A program made the position numbers and the translations under genes. Below are positions 30,712 to 42,771 of a stretch of DNA of 64,000 nucleotides, piece by piece. The stretch's first letter is position 1. The number at the start of each line of letters is the position of its first letter. The notes under the pieces are model-generated. The model ran no database searches. It saw only the letters and a program-made list of their open reading frames with translations, and was not told the origin of the DNA. The stretch is from Kofleriaceae bacterium. Its GTDB lineage: Bacteria > Myxococcota_A > Polyangia > Haliangiales > Haliangiaceae. The stretch covers positions 169,501 to 233,500 of the forward strand of contig JACKDR010000005.1 of NCBI GenBank assembly GCA_020633495.1. Reading direction: 5' to 3'.

Positions 30712-32373
30712 TCACGCGGTGTCGCGGCGCAGCGACACGACCTCGACCTCGGTCGTGCGCTCCTTGGTCGACTGCACCGGCGGCACCCGCCCGACCCGCG
30801 CGCGGTGCCACCAGCGCGCGGCGTCGTCGCGCGACCACGGCTCGACGTCGGCGGCGCAGGCGTCGAGGGCGGCGCCCAGCGCGATCGCGTCGCGGTAGCG
30901 GTGCGCCGGGTCCTTGGCCAGGCACTTGAGGATCACCTTCTCCAGCGAGCGTGGCACGTCGGCGTCGGTGCGCAGCGACGGCGGCACCACCGGCGCGCGC
31001 AGGTGGGCGCCGCGGAGCTCGTCGAAGGTGCGGCCGTCGAACGGGGGCACCCCGGTGAGGACGCTGTAGAAGGTCGCGCCGACCGCGTAGACGTCGCTCT
31101 CGGGGGTCAGGTCGGCGCCGGCGAACGCCTCCGGCGACATGTACGCCGGCGTGCCCATGACCGTGCCGGCGCGGGTCACGGTCGGCTCGTCGAGATCGCG
31201 CGCGACCCCGAAGTCGAGGATGTGGACCGTGTCCTCGGCGCCGGCCGCGTCGCCGCAGTGGAGGTTCGCCGGCTTGATGTCACGGTGGACGATGCCGGCG
31301 CCGTGCGCGACGCCGAGGCCGCGGCACACCTGCCGCATCAGGTAGAGCGCGCGCGCGGCCTCGATCCGGCCGTAGCCGCGGACCAGGACGTCGAGGTCCA
31401 TGCCGCGCAGGTACTCGAAGGCGAGGTAGGCGAAGCCGTCGTCGGTGACGCCGTAGTCGTGGATGCGCACGGTGTGGGGCGAGTGCAGCCGGCGCACGGT
31501 CTCGGCCTCGCGCGCGAACCGCGCCCGCGTCTCCTCGGCGGCGCCCGGCGTGCGCAGCAGCTTGAGCGCGACCTCGCGGCGTCGGTCCTCGTCCCAGGCC
31601 AGCCAGACCTCGTTCATGCCCTGGCCCAGCGGCGACATCAGGCGGTAGCGGCCGAGCCGGCGCGACTCGAACAGCTCGTGGCGCAGCCGCCACGATCGCT
31701 GCGACACCACGACCGCGAGGGCGAGCATCAGCGACTGCTTGACCAGCGCCGCGACCATCATGCGCTGCTCCGCGGGATCGTCGACCAGCGCGACGAGGCG
31801 CTCGTCGAGCAGCCCGGCGAGCAGCAGCGCGCCGACATAGGCGACCAGCCAGGTCGCGGCCAGCGCCGCCGCCGCCCGCCACGGCGGCGCCAGCATCGCG
31901 GCGACCGCGACCAGCAGCATCGCCGGCGTCGCGTCGTAGGCGCCGCCGAGCCCGGCGACGTGCGCGGGCCCGAGCGTCGCCGCCGCCAGCACCGCGGTCA
32001 GCGCCGCGACGACCGCGCCGGTGCCGGCGAGCACGAGCCAGGCGCCACGATCGCTGCAGCGCGGCTGCCGCACCGCGAGGATCCCGCCGATCACGGCGAC
32101 GACGCCGAGCGCGCGGACCTCGACGATCAACCGCCACGGCCCGCCGTGGTTCATCAGCGGGTCGATCACGATCGCGCCGAGCACCCACCCCACGGCGATC
32201 AGCGCGAGCAGCCGCCGCAGCCCGTCGCGGGTGTCGCGCGTCGACGTCGGCGCCCGCGCGACGCCGAGCGTCGCCAGCCGTGCGGTCGCGCGCGAACGCC
32301 CAACCGGTCGCGCGCGCGCCTCCATTGACGAGGTTCCACCGCCGACGGCCCCCGTGCCGACGTCAACGCCCAT
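30712..32373 (-). CDS. membrane-anchored Ser/Thr protein kinase
   Basis: This 553-residue protein has an N-terminal membrane domain (about 52-220) with some six hydrophobic helices, followed by a Hanks-type kinase domain (about 240-510). It shows a glycine loop LGQGMNEVWLA, ATP lysine in VALKLL, catalytic HRDIKPAN, DFG in HILDFGVA, and GTPAYMSPEAF in the activation segment. The usual order (kinase first, sensor C-terminal) is reversed, so the helices probably sense or position the kinase. A second ATG at codon 17 is an alternative start. Confidence 0.88.
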   Translation of the reverse strand: MGVDVGTGAVGGGTSSMEARARPVGRSRATARLATLGVARAPTSTRDTRDGLRRLLALIAVGWVLGAIVIDPLMNHGGPWRLIVEVRALGVVAVIGGILAVRQPRCSDRGAWLVLAGTGAVVAALTAVLAAATLGPAHVAGLGGAYDATPAMLLVAVAAMLAPPWRAAAALAATWLVAYVGALLLAGLLDERLVALVDDPAEQRMMVAALVKQSLMLALAVVVSQRSWRLRHELFESRRLGRYRLMSPLGQGMNEVWLAWDEDRRREVALKLLRTPGAAEETRARFAREAETVRRLHSPHTVRIHDYGVTDDGFAYLAFEYLRGMDLDVLVRGYGRIEAARALYLMRQVCRGLGVAHGAGIVHRDIKPANLHCGDAAGAEDTVHILDFGVARDLDEPTVTRAGTVMGTPAYMSPEAFAGADLTPESDVYAVGATFYSVLTGVPPFDGRTFDELRGAHLRAPVVPPSLRTDADVPRSLEKVILKCLAKDPAHRYRDAIALGAALDACAADVEPWSRDDAARWWHRARVGRVPPVQSTKERTTEVEVVSLRRDTA

Positions 32374-32547
32374 CGTTTGATCAGACTCCGGGATCCAGCG
32401 TTCGTCAAACGATATGCGGCGATTCGCGGCGACCGACCTGTCCGGAGTGACAGCCGCGAGACACTCCCGTGCAGGTGTTACGGGAGGTGCGCTTCACCCG
32501 ATCTCACCCCGGCGTGGTGACCGCCGCGCGCGACGACCGGCGCCGGA

Positions 32548-35460
<2,913 letters not shown>

Positions 35461-35992
35461 CGCCTATCGCCGCTTGCGCGGCGCTCCTGCTGGCGCCGCG
35501 CGCCTGGGTCGACGGCCGCGCCTTGGCGGTGGCGCGGCGGCGCGGCCGCGGCCGACGACGCCTGGCGCGCCGCCGCCGCGGCGGCCGCGCGCGCCCGCCG
35601 GCCCCGCGCCTGGGTCCAGTCGACGTCGACCTCGAGCGGCGCGACGTCGCCCCAGTCGAGCTCGCCGAGCTCGATCACGCTGGCCCGCCCGACCAGCAGG
35701 CCGGCGCCGTGGCGTCGGTCGTGGTCGTGGCCGCGGGCGACCCGCGCCGCGCCGCCGTGGCCCGCGGCCGCCGGATCGTGACCGGCGTCGTGGCCGGCGC
35801 CGGGCTCGTCGTCGCGCACGAACGACACGAACGCCATCGTCGGTCGGCGCGCCCCGCCGGCGACGACGAACCGGATGTCGTCGAGGCGCCAGCCGTCGCC
35901 GACGCCGTGGTTGACCGCGCGCTCGAGCGCGGCCGCGGTGACGGTCGCGACCTCGACGAAGCGGTACCGCACGGTCGTGGCCGGCCCCGCGG

Positions 35993-36982
35993 TCACGCGC
36001 GCCGCGACCCCTTGGCCAGCAGCTCGGCCGCGTACGGCGCGTGGTAGGTGAGGATCATGTCGGCGCCGGCGCGGCGGATGCCGAGCAGCGTCTCCATGAC
36101 GACGCGCTCGCGATCGATCCATCCCTTCTCGGCGGCGGCCTCGATCATCGCGTACTCGCCGCTGACCGCGTACGCCGCGATCGGCATGTTGGTGTCGTCG
36201 CTGACCATGCGGACGATGTCGAGGTAGGCCAGCGCCGGCTTGACCATGATGATGTCGGCGCCCTCGGCGACGTCCATCGCGACCTCGCGCGCCGCCTCGG
36301 CGGCGTTGCCCGGGTCCATCTGGTAGCCGCGGCGATCGCCCGACTGCGGCGCCGACTGCGCGGCGTCGCGGAACGGCCCGTAGTAGCCCGACGCGTACTT
36401 GGCCGAGTACGCCATGATCGCGATCTGCTCGAAGCCCTCCTCGTCGAGCGACTCGCGGCAGGCGCCGACGAAGCCGTCGAGCATGCCCGACGGCGCGACG
36501 ATGTCGACGCCGGCCTTGGCGTACGACACCGCGAGCCGGGCCAGGTTCTCCAGCGACGCGTCGTTGTCGAGCTCGCCGTCGTGGAGGATGCCGCAGTGGC
36601 CGTGGTCGGTGTACTCGCAGAAGCAGGCGTCGGCGATGACGATCAGCTCGGGGCAGCGCTTCTTGATGGCGCGGATCGCCTTCTGGACCACGCCGCCGGC
36701 GTTCCACGCGTCGCTGCCGACCGCGTCCTTGCGCTCGGGGATGCCGAAAAGGATCACCGCCGGAATGCCGAGATCGTGGGCCCGGGCCGCCTCGTCGACC
36801 GCCTTGTCGACCGACCAGTTGAACTGGCCCGGCATCGACGGGATCGGCTTGGCGACGCCGCTGCCCGGCACCACGAACATCGGGTAGACGAGATCGTCGA
36901 CCGACAGCCGGGTCTCGCGGATCATGCGGCGCAGCGCGTCGGTGCGACGCAGGCGACGGGGACGGTACTCGGGGAAGTTCAT
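35993..36982 (-). CDS. hemB: delta-aminolevulinic acid dehydratase (porphobilinogen synthase)
   Basis: This 329-residue enzyme condenses two 5-aminolevulinate molecules to porphobilinogen, the second committed step of haem synthesis. The Schiff-base lysines lie in YSAKYAS and MVKPALAY. The cysteine cluster DACFCEYTDHGHCG marks a zinc-dependent enzyme. Length is normal. The ATG at 36982 overlaps the hemD stop as ATGA, so hemB follows hemD in one operon. The family N-terminus (YRPRRLRRTDALRRMIRET) rules out a longer start. Confidence 0.96.
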   Translation of the reverse strand: MNFPEYRPRRLRRTDALRRMIRETRLSVDDLVYPMFVVPGSGVAKPIPSMPGQFNWSVDKAVDEAARAHDLGIPAVILFGIPERKDAVGSDAWNAGGVVQKAIRAIKKRCPELIVIADACFCEYTDHGHCGILHDGELDNDASLENLARLAVSYAKAGVDIVAPSGMLDGFVGACRESLDEEGFEQIAIMAYSAKYASGYYGPFRDAAQSAPQSGDRRGYQMDPGNAAEAAREVAMDVAEGADIIMVKPALAYLDIVRMVSDDTNMPIAAYAVSGEYAMIEAAAEKGWIDRERVVMETLLGIRRAGADMILTYHAPYAAELLAKGSRRA

Positions 36983-37791
36983 CGATTCCGTGGATACACC
37001 GCCGCGATGGCGCGCGCCATGCCCGAGGCGTCCGGGGTGGCCGCGACCGCGTCGACGCGGACGCCGCGGCCGCGTAGCGCGGCGGCGGTGGTGTCGCCGA
37101 TCGCCACGACGCGCGCCGCCGCCAGCGCCGCCAGGCCGGCGCCGTGGGCGTCGAGCAGCGCCTGCAGCGCCGCCGCCTGCGACGGCGCGTAGACGCACAC
37201 CACCGCGGCGCGCCCCGCCGCGATCAGGCCGAGGCCGTCGGCGAGCGCCGGATCGTCGACGGTGGTCGCGACGGTCTGGTACGCGGTCGGCGCGTCGACC
37301 TCGACGCCGGCGCCGCGCAGCCGCGCGATGCCGTCGTCACGGCCGCCGGCGGCGCGCGGCCACAGGACCCGGCGCGGCGGCGGCCCGGCCAGCAGGTGGT
37401 CGGCGACCCCGGCGGCGTCGCCGTGCGCCGGGCGCTCGACGCGGGCGGTGGCGGCGACCCCGGCCGCGACCAGCGCCGCCGCGGTGGCACCGCCGACCGC
37501 GACCACGCGCGCCGCCGCCGGCGGCGAGGTCCCGGCCTCGGCGAGGGCGCGGGCCAGCGCCGCGGCGCCGGTGGCGCTGACCACCACGATCGTGTCGTAG
37601 GTCGCGATCGCCGCGGCCCGCGCCACCAGCGTCGCCCACGCCGCCGGTGGGGGCGGCGCCGCCTGCGTGAGGGGAAGTGCCACGACACGCGCGCCCTGCC
37701 CGGCCACCTGCGTTGCCAGCTCGCCGAGGCGACCGGCGTCTCGCGTGACCACCACGTCGAAGATCGGCGGATCTGTTGATGATGCCGGCAT
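36979..37791 (-). CDS. hemD: uroporphyrinogen-III synthase
   Basis: This 270-residue protein has the two Rossmann-like halves of HemD: VVVTRDAGRLGELATQVAGQ and VVVSATGAAALARAL at the N-terminus, then VCVYAPSQAAALQALL and ARVVAIGDTTAAAL near the C-terminus. It closes and inverts the last ring of hydroxymethylbilane to form uroporphyrinogen III. HemD diverges strongly in sequence; the hemB neighbour makes the call firm. hemC and hemA are not in the window. It overlaps hemB by 4 bp (ATGA). Confidence 0.9.
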   Translation of the reverse strand: MPASSTDPPIFDVVVTRDAGRLGELATQVAGQGARVVALPLTQAAPPPPAAWATLVARAAAIATYDTIVVVSATGAAALARALAEAGTSPPAAARVVAVGGATAAALVAAGVAATARVERPAHGDAAGVADHLLAGPPPRRVLWPRAAGGRDDGIARLRGAGVEVDAPTAYQTVATTVDDPALADGLGLIAAGRAAVVCVYAPSQAAALQALLDAHGAGLAALAAARVVAIGDTTAAALRGRGVRVDAVAATPDASGMARAIAAVYPRNR

Positions 37792-37980
37792 GGCGCGGAG
37801 CCGCGAGGGCGAGAACTTGCCCGCGCCAAAGCGCAGGCGGGACGATCATTTTCCGCCAAACCGAACGGTTCTGGTGACTTTCGACCTGAGGACGGATCCA
37901 CCAGCGGCCGGCGAGACACGCGACCCGTCCAAACGATCTCGCACGGTTGCATCCACCGCAAGCTGGCTCGGATCTTGTTT

Positions 37981-38481
37981 ATGTCTGACCGCGAGAGCCC
38001 CCTGATGACCCGCCTCCTGCCCCGCGGCCCCCGCCGCACGCTGCTCCGCTCGGCCATCGCCGGCCCGGTGCTGCTGTGCGCCGCGATGCTGGGCTCGGCG
38101 GCGGGCAGCCCGGCGCGTGGCGTCGCCCGCGCCCCGCGGGTCGCCGCGGTCGCCCCGGTCCAGGTCGCCGGCGTCCACTGCGCCGACGGCGGCCGCACCG
38201 AGGTGTCGCTGCCCGACGGCGGCTTCGACGCCATCCGGGTCGTGGTCGACGCCGCGGTCCCCGGCGCCGCCACCGACGTCACGCTGCTCGCCGGCCACGG
38301 CGATCGCACCGTGCGCGCGTTCGGCGGCGGCGAGTGGGGGCTGGTCCTCGACGAGCCGCTGCGCGAGCGCCACGTCCAGGTCGCGGTCGAGCCGGTGCTC
38401 GAGGCGCCGGCCGGCGCGTGCGTCGCCCGGGTCGAGCTGCTGCGCCGCGGCGCGGTGGTCGGCACCGCCCGGATCCGGTAG
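37981..38481 (+). CDS. putative exported protein
   Basis: This 166-residue protein has an N-terminal signal-like segment (RRTLLRSAIAGPVLLCAAML) and a mature part that looks like one beta-sandwich (VSLPDGGFDAIRVVVDAAVP, WGLVLDEPL, CVARVELLRRG) with two cysteines. No family was recognised. ATGs at 37981 and 38005 are both possible and neither has a clear ribosome-binding site. The 189 bp upstream, shared with divergent hemD, is less GC-rich than the surroundings and probably holds both promoters, although I cannot place them. Confidence 0.6.
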   Translation: MSDRESPLMTRLLPRGPRRTLLRSAIAGPVLLCAAMLGSAAGSPARGVARAPRVAAVAPVQVAGVHCADGGRTEVSLPDGGFDAIRVVVDAAVPGAATDVTLLAGHGDRTVRAFGGGEWGLVLDEPLRERHVQVAVEPVLEAPAGACVARVELLRRGAVVGTARIR

Positions 38482-38491
38482 CCTCGCCGCG

Positions 38492-38986
38492 ATGCACGCC
38501 CGCCTCGTCCTGATCGCGCTCGCGGTCACCCTCGCGACGGCCTGCCAGAAGGCCCCCGGCGCCGCCACCGACGACGGCGATCCGCCGCGCGCGACCGCGT
38601 CGGCGCAGATGCCCAAGGTCCACCTGACCGCCCAGGACGGCACCGATCAGGTGGTCTCGGTCGAGGTGGTGCGCACCGGCGCCGAGCTCGAGCGCGGCCT
38701 GATGTACCGCCGCCACCTCGACCCCGACCGCGGCATGCTCTTCATCATGGGCGAGACCCAGGTCCACACCTTCTGGATGAAGAACACGTACATCCCGCTC
38801 GACATGCTGTTCATCACCCAGGACAAGACCGTCGCGGGCATCGTCGAGAACGCCGAGCCGCTGACCCTCGACCACCGCTTCGTCGACACGCCGTCGTACT
38901 ACGTGCTCGAGGTCAACGGCGGGTGGAGCGCCAAGCACGGCGTCACCGGCGGCGCCAAGGTCACGTTCGACGGCGTCACCGAGTAG
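38492..38986 (+). CDS. DUF192 lipoprotein
   Basis: This 164-residue protein has a lipoprotein signal peptide (MHARLVLIALAVTLATAC). The mature domain (about 40-160) is DUF192: VEVVRTGAELERGLMYRRHL, then TFWMKNTYIPLDMLFI and a final beta segment. DUF192 proteins are small secreted domains of unknown biochemical role, found across bacteria and archaea. It follows the previous gene by 10 bp and is likely co-transcribed. Confidence 0.88.
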   Translation: MHARLVLIALAVTLATACQKAPGAATDDGDPPRATASAQMPKVHLTAQDGTDQVVSVEVVRTGAELERGLMYRRHLDPDRGMLFIMGETQVHTFWMKNTYIPLDMLFITQDKTVAGIVENAEPLTLDHRFVDTPSYYVLEVNGGWSAKHGVTGGAKVTFDGVTE

Positions 38987-39010
38987 CGCGTCGCCGCCGC
39001 GATCGCGCCG

Positions 39011-39403
39011 CTACGCCACCGCGTCGGCCTCGATCTCGATCAGCATCTCCGGCGCGATCAGCCGGCGGACCTCGACCATCGTGGTCGCCGGGCGGTGGCC
39101 GGCGAAGAACTCGGCGTGGGCGCGGCCGAACTCGCGCCAGCGCTCGATGTCGGTGACGAACATGCGGGTGCGGACGACCCGGGTCCGGTCGACGCCGAGG
39201 CCGAGCAGCGCGCGCTCGATCAGCTCGAGGCAGCGCCGGGCCTGGGCGTAGGCGTCGCCGGGCGCGTGGACCCCGGCGCCGTCGTCGGCGACCGGCGCGG
39301 TGCCGGTGACGTAGACGTGATCGCCGGCGCGGACGGCGCGGCAGTAGCCGACGACGTCCTCCCAGACCGCGGCGGAGGAGACTCGCTGGAGCTCGGTGGC
39401 CAT
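39011..39403 (-). CDS. RidA/YjgF-family protein
   Basis: This 130-residue protein belongs to the RidA family, whose founding members hydrolyse reactive enamine/imine intermediates. It shows the family pattern: YCRAVRAGDHVYVTGTAP near the start, ARRCLELIERALLGLG, the conserved Arg in RTRMFVTD, and ATTMVEVRRLIAPEMLIEIE at the end. Length is typical. The longer in-frame start at 39484 would add a low-complexity tail. The ATG at 39403 has TACACC 6 nt upstream. The substrate subgroup is not assigned. Confidence 0.9.
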   Translation of the reverse strand: MATELQRVSSAAVWEDVVGYCRAVRAGDHVYVTGTAPVADDGAGVHAPGDAYAQARRCLELIERALLGLGVDRTRVVRTRMFVTDIERWREFGRAHAEFFAGHRPATTMVEVRRLIAPEMLIEIEADAVA

Positions 39404-39409
39404 GGCCGA

Positions 39410-39415
39410 GGTGTA
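39410..39415 (-). promoter_or_regulatory. candidate -10 element of a leaderless gene
   Basis: TACACC on the minus strand lies 6 nt before the ATG at 39403. Confidence 0.4.
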
Positions 39416-39477
39416 CCGCGGGCGGCGGGCCGGCGCGGCCGAGGCAACACCTGGCGCCGCTGCCGCGACCAAGGGAC

Positions 39478-39891
39478 ATGCCACGCACGCCGCGCGCCCG
39501 CTGGGCCGTCGCGATCGTGATGGCGGTGACCCTGCTGGTGGGCGGCTGCGCGCACGACGTGCACGCGCGCTTCCCGTCGGCCGGCGACGCCGCCACCGGA
39601 TCGCTGGTCCTCGTCTTCACCCAGCCGTCGCCCGACGTCTACGTCGCGATCGACGGCGTGCTCGTCGTCGACGGCGCCCACACCTCGCGGATCGTCGTCG
39701 CCGCGGTGCCGTCGGGCTACGCCGACGTCACGATCGCGATGGGCGCCGGCGAGAAGACCGTGCGGGTGTGGATCGACGACGGCCGCGACACCGTCCTGCC
39801 GGTCGGGTCGCCGGGCGGCAGCGCCACCGACTCGATCCGCAACATGGCCATGTCGCTGGCGGCGGTGGCGCTGTACGCGTGGATCCGGTGA
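39478..39891 (+). CDS. small lipoprotein
   Basis: This 137-residue protein has a signal peptide ending LLVGGC. The mature part has a short beta-rich region (VLVFTQPSPDVYVAIDGVLVV, GYADVTIAMGAGEKTVRVWID) that resembles a PEGA-like fold. A hydrophobic C-terminal segment follows (NMAMSLAAVALYAWIR). AAGGGA lies just upstream of the ATG. It is divergent from the RidA gene. Function unknown. Confidence 0.6.
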   Translation: MPRTPRARWAVAIVMAVTLLVGGCAHDVHARFPSAGDAATGSLVLVFTQPSPDVYVAIDGVLVVDGAHTSRIVVAAVPSGYADVTIAMGAGEKTVRVWIDDGRDTVLPVGSPGGSATDSIRNMAMSLAAVALYAWIR

Positions 39892-39916
39892 CGCGCGCGC
39901 CGCGCCGCCGCCCGGC

Positions 39917-40996
39917 TCAGATCGCGTCGGCGTCCTGGCCCAGGGTCTCGGCCAGGCTGCGCCGCAGGCTGGTCAGCGTGCTCGCCGCCAGGCCGCGCGC
40001 GATGAACACCAGCCGGGTCCGGTGATCGTCGTCGGGCCACGCCGGCAGGGCGCGGGCCGGGTAGATCACGTGCTGGACGCAGTGCACGACCATGGGCGCC
40101 GGCTCGCCGGCGACCGCGACCAGGCCCTTGATGCGCAGCAGCGACTCGCCGTGCATCTGGGTCATGATCGACAGCCACATGCCGAGCGGGCCGAGCCGCA
40201 CCGGCTCGCGGAACGCCACGGCGATCGTCGAGACCCCGTCGTGGCTGGCGTGGACCCCGGCGTGGCCGTGGTCGTGATCGTGGCCGCAGCCGGGCGGGCA
40301 GCCGTGGCCGTCGCGATCGGGCGCGGCCGCGGCGGCGGCGAGCCAGCCCGGCAGCTCGTCGTCGCCGGCCTCGCTGCCCGACGCCGGCGCCAGCAGGACG
40401 TCGGTGGCGACGTCGCCGCCGATCGCGCGCACCTGGGGCGCCGCCGGGTTGATCGTGCGCAGCCGCGCCGCCAGCGCGTCGATGACCTCGGGCGCGGCGG
40501 CGTCGCACTTGGTCAGCACCAGGCGATCGGCGAGCGCCGCCTGCTTGACCGCCTCGCGCTGGCGATCGAGCGTGGCGCTGCCGAGCACGGCGTCGACGGC
40601 GGTGACCACCGCGGCGGGCCGGAACCGGCCCGCGACCGCGGGGTGGGTGACCAGGGTCGCGAGCACGCCCGCCGGATCGGCGACGCCGGTGGTCTCGAGC
40701 AGGACGCGATCGAACGCGGGCAGCTCGCCGCGCGCGACCGCGTCGGCGAGGTCGGCGAGCGCGCGCACCAGATCGCCGCTGACCGTGCAGCACACGCAGC
40801 CCGAGCCCAGCACGACGACGTCGCCGCGGACCTCGCGGACCAGGTGGTGGTCGAGCGCGATCTCGCCGACCTCGTTGATCAGCACGGCGGCGCCGGCCAG
40901 CTCGGGGCGGGCCAGCAGGCGCGCCAGCAGCGTGGTCTTGCCGGCGCCGAGGAAGCCGGTCAGCACGGTGACCGGGATCGCCGCCGCCGCGGTCAC
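39917..40996 (-). CDS. CobW/COG0523-family GTPase (metallochaperone)
   Basis: This 359-residue P-loop GTPase has Walker A GFLGAGKTT at 14-22, the zinc-binding CVCC (Cys 67, 69, 70) and the guanine-specific LTKCD (a variant of NKxD). A His-rich insertion near 230-255 (HGCPPGCGHDHDHGHAG) is typical of the group that delivers zinc or other metals. The CobW C-terminal domain follows (ESLLRIKGLVAV, VHCVQHVIYPARAL). The GTG at 40996 overlaps the stop of the upstream PRPP synthetase gene (GTGA), so both are translated together. The client metalloprotein is not evident. Confidence 0.9.
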   Translation of the reverse strand: MTAAAAIPVTVLTGFLGAGKTTLLARLLARPELAGAAVLINEVGEIALDHHLVREVRGDVVVLGSGCVCCTVSGDLVRALADLADAVARGELPAFDRVLLETTGVADPAGVLATLVTHPAVAGRFRPAAVVTAVDAVLGSATLDRQREAVKQAALADRLVLTKCDAAAPEVIDALAARLRTINPAAPQVRAIGGDVATDVLLAPASGSEAGDDELPGWLAAAAAAPDRDGHGCPPGCGHDHDHGHAGVHASHDGVSTIAVAFREPVRLGPLGMWLSIMTQMHGESLLRIKGLVAVAGEPAPMVVHCVQHVIYPARALPAWPDDDHRTRLVFIARGLAASTLTSLRRSLAETLGQDADAI

Positions 40997-41886
40997 GTCA
41001 GCAGGCCGCCGGTGGCCTCGGCGATCGCGTCCCACACGCAGATCGCGTTGCTGTCGTGGGGCACGGTGTTGCACGTGACGATGCGGGTGGCGCCGGCGGC
41101 GCGCAGCTCGTCGAGCGCGTCGTCGGCGAACAGGCCGTGGACGCCGACGCACACGGCGTCGCGCATGCCGGCGCGGGTCAGCTGGTGCAGGGTCTCGACC
41201 ATCGTGCGGCCGGTCGAGATGATGTCGTCGACCAGCACCGGGGTCCGGCCGGCGTGGGCGGCGACGTCGGGATCGGACACCGAGACGTCGCGATCGCCGC
41301 GCCGGGTCTTCTCGAGGATGATGAACGGCGCGTCGCAGGCCTCGGCGACCGCCGCGACCCACTGCTCGCTCTCGGCGTCGGGGCCGACCAGCAGCGGCCG
41401 CGCCACCTCGGCGCGGACCCAGCCGGCGATCGCGGGCGCGGCGCGCGCGATGCGCGACGGGATCGCGTAGACGTCGTCGAGCGACGCCCACCGGTGCAGG
41501 TGCGGATCGACCGTCACCAGCCAGTCGACCGTGCTCGACAGGAGGCGCGCGAAGTACACCGAGGTCACGCCCTCGCCCTGGTGGAAGCGGCTGTCCTGGC
41601 GCATGAACGCCAGGTACGGCGCGACCAGGCCGACCCGCGCCGCGCCCAGATCGCGCGCGGTCGAGGCCAGGAAGTACAGCGGCAGCAGCTTGTCGGCGGG
41701 GTGATCGAGCGAGCCGACCAGGATGACCTCGCGCCCCGCCACCGGCGTGTCGATGCGGATCAGGACCTCCCCGTCGGGGAAGCGATGGATCCGTCGCGCG
41801 CCCTCCTCACCGCCGAGCCGCGCGCGCAGCTGCTCCGCGGCGGGCTCGCAGCCCGGGACGGCGAGGACGACAGGCACGCCGCTCAT
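40993..41886 (-). CDS. prs: ribose-phosphate pyrophosphokinase
   Basis: This 297-residue enzyme makes PRPP from ribose 5-phosphate and ATP. It shows FPDGEVLIRI near the start, the catalytic loop region LAFMRQDSRFHQGEGVTS, TVDPHLH with metal-binding His residues, and the PRPP-binding loop VLVDDIISTGRTM. It is slightly shorter than the classical 315-residue enzyme and may belong to a divergent (class II/III-like) group, or be a second copy. TAGGAT lies 7 nt before the ATG. Operon with the CobW-type GTPase. Confidence 0.88.
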   Translation of the reverse strand: MSGVPVVLAVPGCEPAAEQLRARLGGEEGARRIHRFPDGEVLIRIDTPVAGREVILVGSLDHPADKLLPLYFLASTARDLGAARVGLVAPYLAFMRQDSRFHQGEGVTSVYFARLLSSTVDWLVTVDPHLHRWASLDDVYAIPSRIARAAPAIAGWVRAEVARPLLVGPDAESEQWVAAVAEACDAPFIILEKTRRGDRDVSVSDPDVAAHAGRTPVLVDDIISTGRTMVETLHQLTRAGMRDAVCVGVHGLFADDALDELRAAGATRIVTCNTVPHDSNAICVWDAIAEATGGLLT

Positions 41887-41893
41887 CCAACCG

Positions 41894-41899
41894 ATCCTA
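41894..41899 (-). promoter_or_regulatory. candidate -10 element of prs
   Basis: TAGGAT on the minus strand lies 7 nt before the prs ATG at 41886, without a ribosome-binding site. Confidence 0.5.
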
Positions 41900-41942
41900 A
41901 CCTGGAACGCGCCGGCGGCGCGACGTACGATGGCCGCTCACC

Positions 41943-42750
41943 ATGGCCACCGTCGCCTGTCCGCGCTGCGGCACCCCGGTCGCAGGCGCCTTCTGCGGCG
42001 CCTGCGGCGCACCGACGCAGGCGCCCGCGGCCGCCGCGCCACCGGCGGGCGCCTCCCCGGCGCCGCCACCGCCGTCGAGCGGCGCGCCGGCGCCCGGCGC
42101 GTTCGCGCCACCGCCAGCGCCCGGCGGCTACCGCCGCCGCCGCCCGGCGGCTACCCGCCGCCACCGCCCGGCGGCTACCCGCCACCGCCGCCCGGTGGCT
42201 ACCCGCCGCCACCGCCGCCCTCCGGCGGCTACCCGCCGCCGCCACCGCCCGGCGGCTACCCGCCGCCGCCGCCTGGCTTCCTGCCGCCGGCCGACGACGA
42301 GCCGCCCGACATCTGGGCCCGGCGCGGCGCGCTCGGCACCGCGATCCTGTCGTTCCTGATGCTCGGCGGCGGCGCCCTCGGCCTCAGCGCGGGCCACACC
42401 GGGGCCACCTTCACCGCGATGCTGGTGATCGCGACCGTCGCCGGCGCGGTCGGCACCGTCGAGGGCATCCGCGGCTTCCGCGGCAACCAGAGCGCCGCGA
42501 TGCGCGCCGGCGCCGCCGGCCTGGTGATCGCGCTCGAGCTGCTGGTGCTGGTCAGCCTCGACACGATCGACGGCAAGCGCACGTGGGGCGCGCGCGACAA
42601 CCAGCTCCGCAACATGTTCTGGCTGCTGCTGCTGACCGCCGCGTTCGCCGGCGGCGAGTGCTTCGTCGGCGTCTGGGCCGCGCGCCGCAAGGCCGCGGCC
42701 GCGCGCCGCCGCCGCCGCCGCCGCCGCCGCCCGGCTACCCGCCGCGCTGA
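41943..42750 (+). pseudogene. zinc-ribbon, proline-repeat membrane protein with two frame breaks
   Basis: The start encodes a double CxxC zinc ribbon (ACPRCGTPVAGAFCGACG), then a Pro/Ala linker. After about 42133 the reading frame must shift by one base to keep the repeat GGYPPPPP, present five times up to 42275. Three or four transmembrane helices follow (TAILSFLMLGGGALGL, TAMLVIATVAGAVG, VIALELLVLVSL, FWLLLLTAAFAGG). A second shift at a CG tract near 42700 gives a Pro-rich tail ending GYPPR at 42750; without it the frame ends at 42781, overlapping the next gene. TACGAT lies 11 nt before the ATG. Function unknown. Confidence 0.6.
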
Positions 42751-42771
42751 GCCGCGGCGGGCGCCCGCGCG

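Noticed and set aside
38479..38484. TAGCCT 7 nt before the DUF192 gene as a leaderless promoter
   Set aside because: The TAG is the stop codon of the previous gene, 10 bp upstream; co-transcription is simpler.
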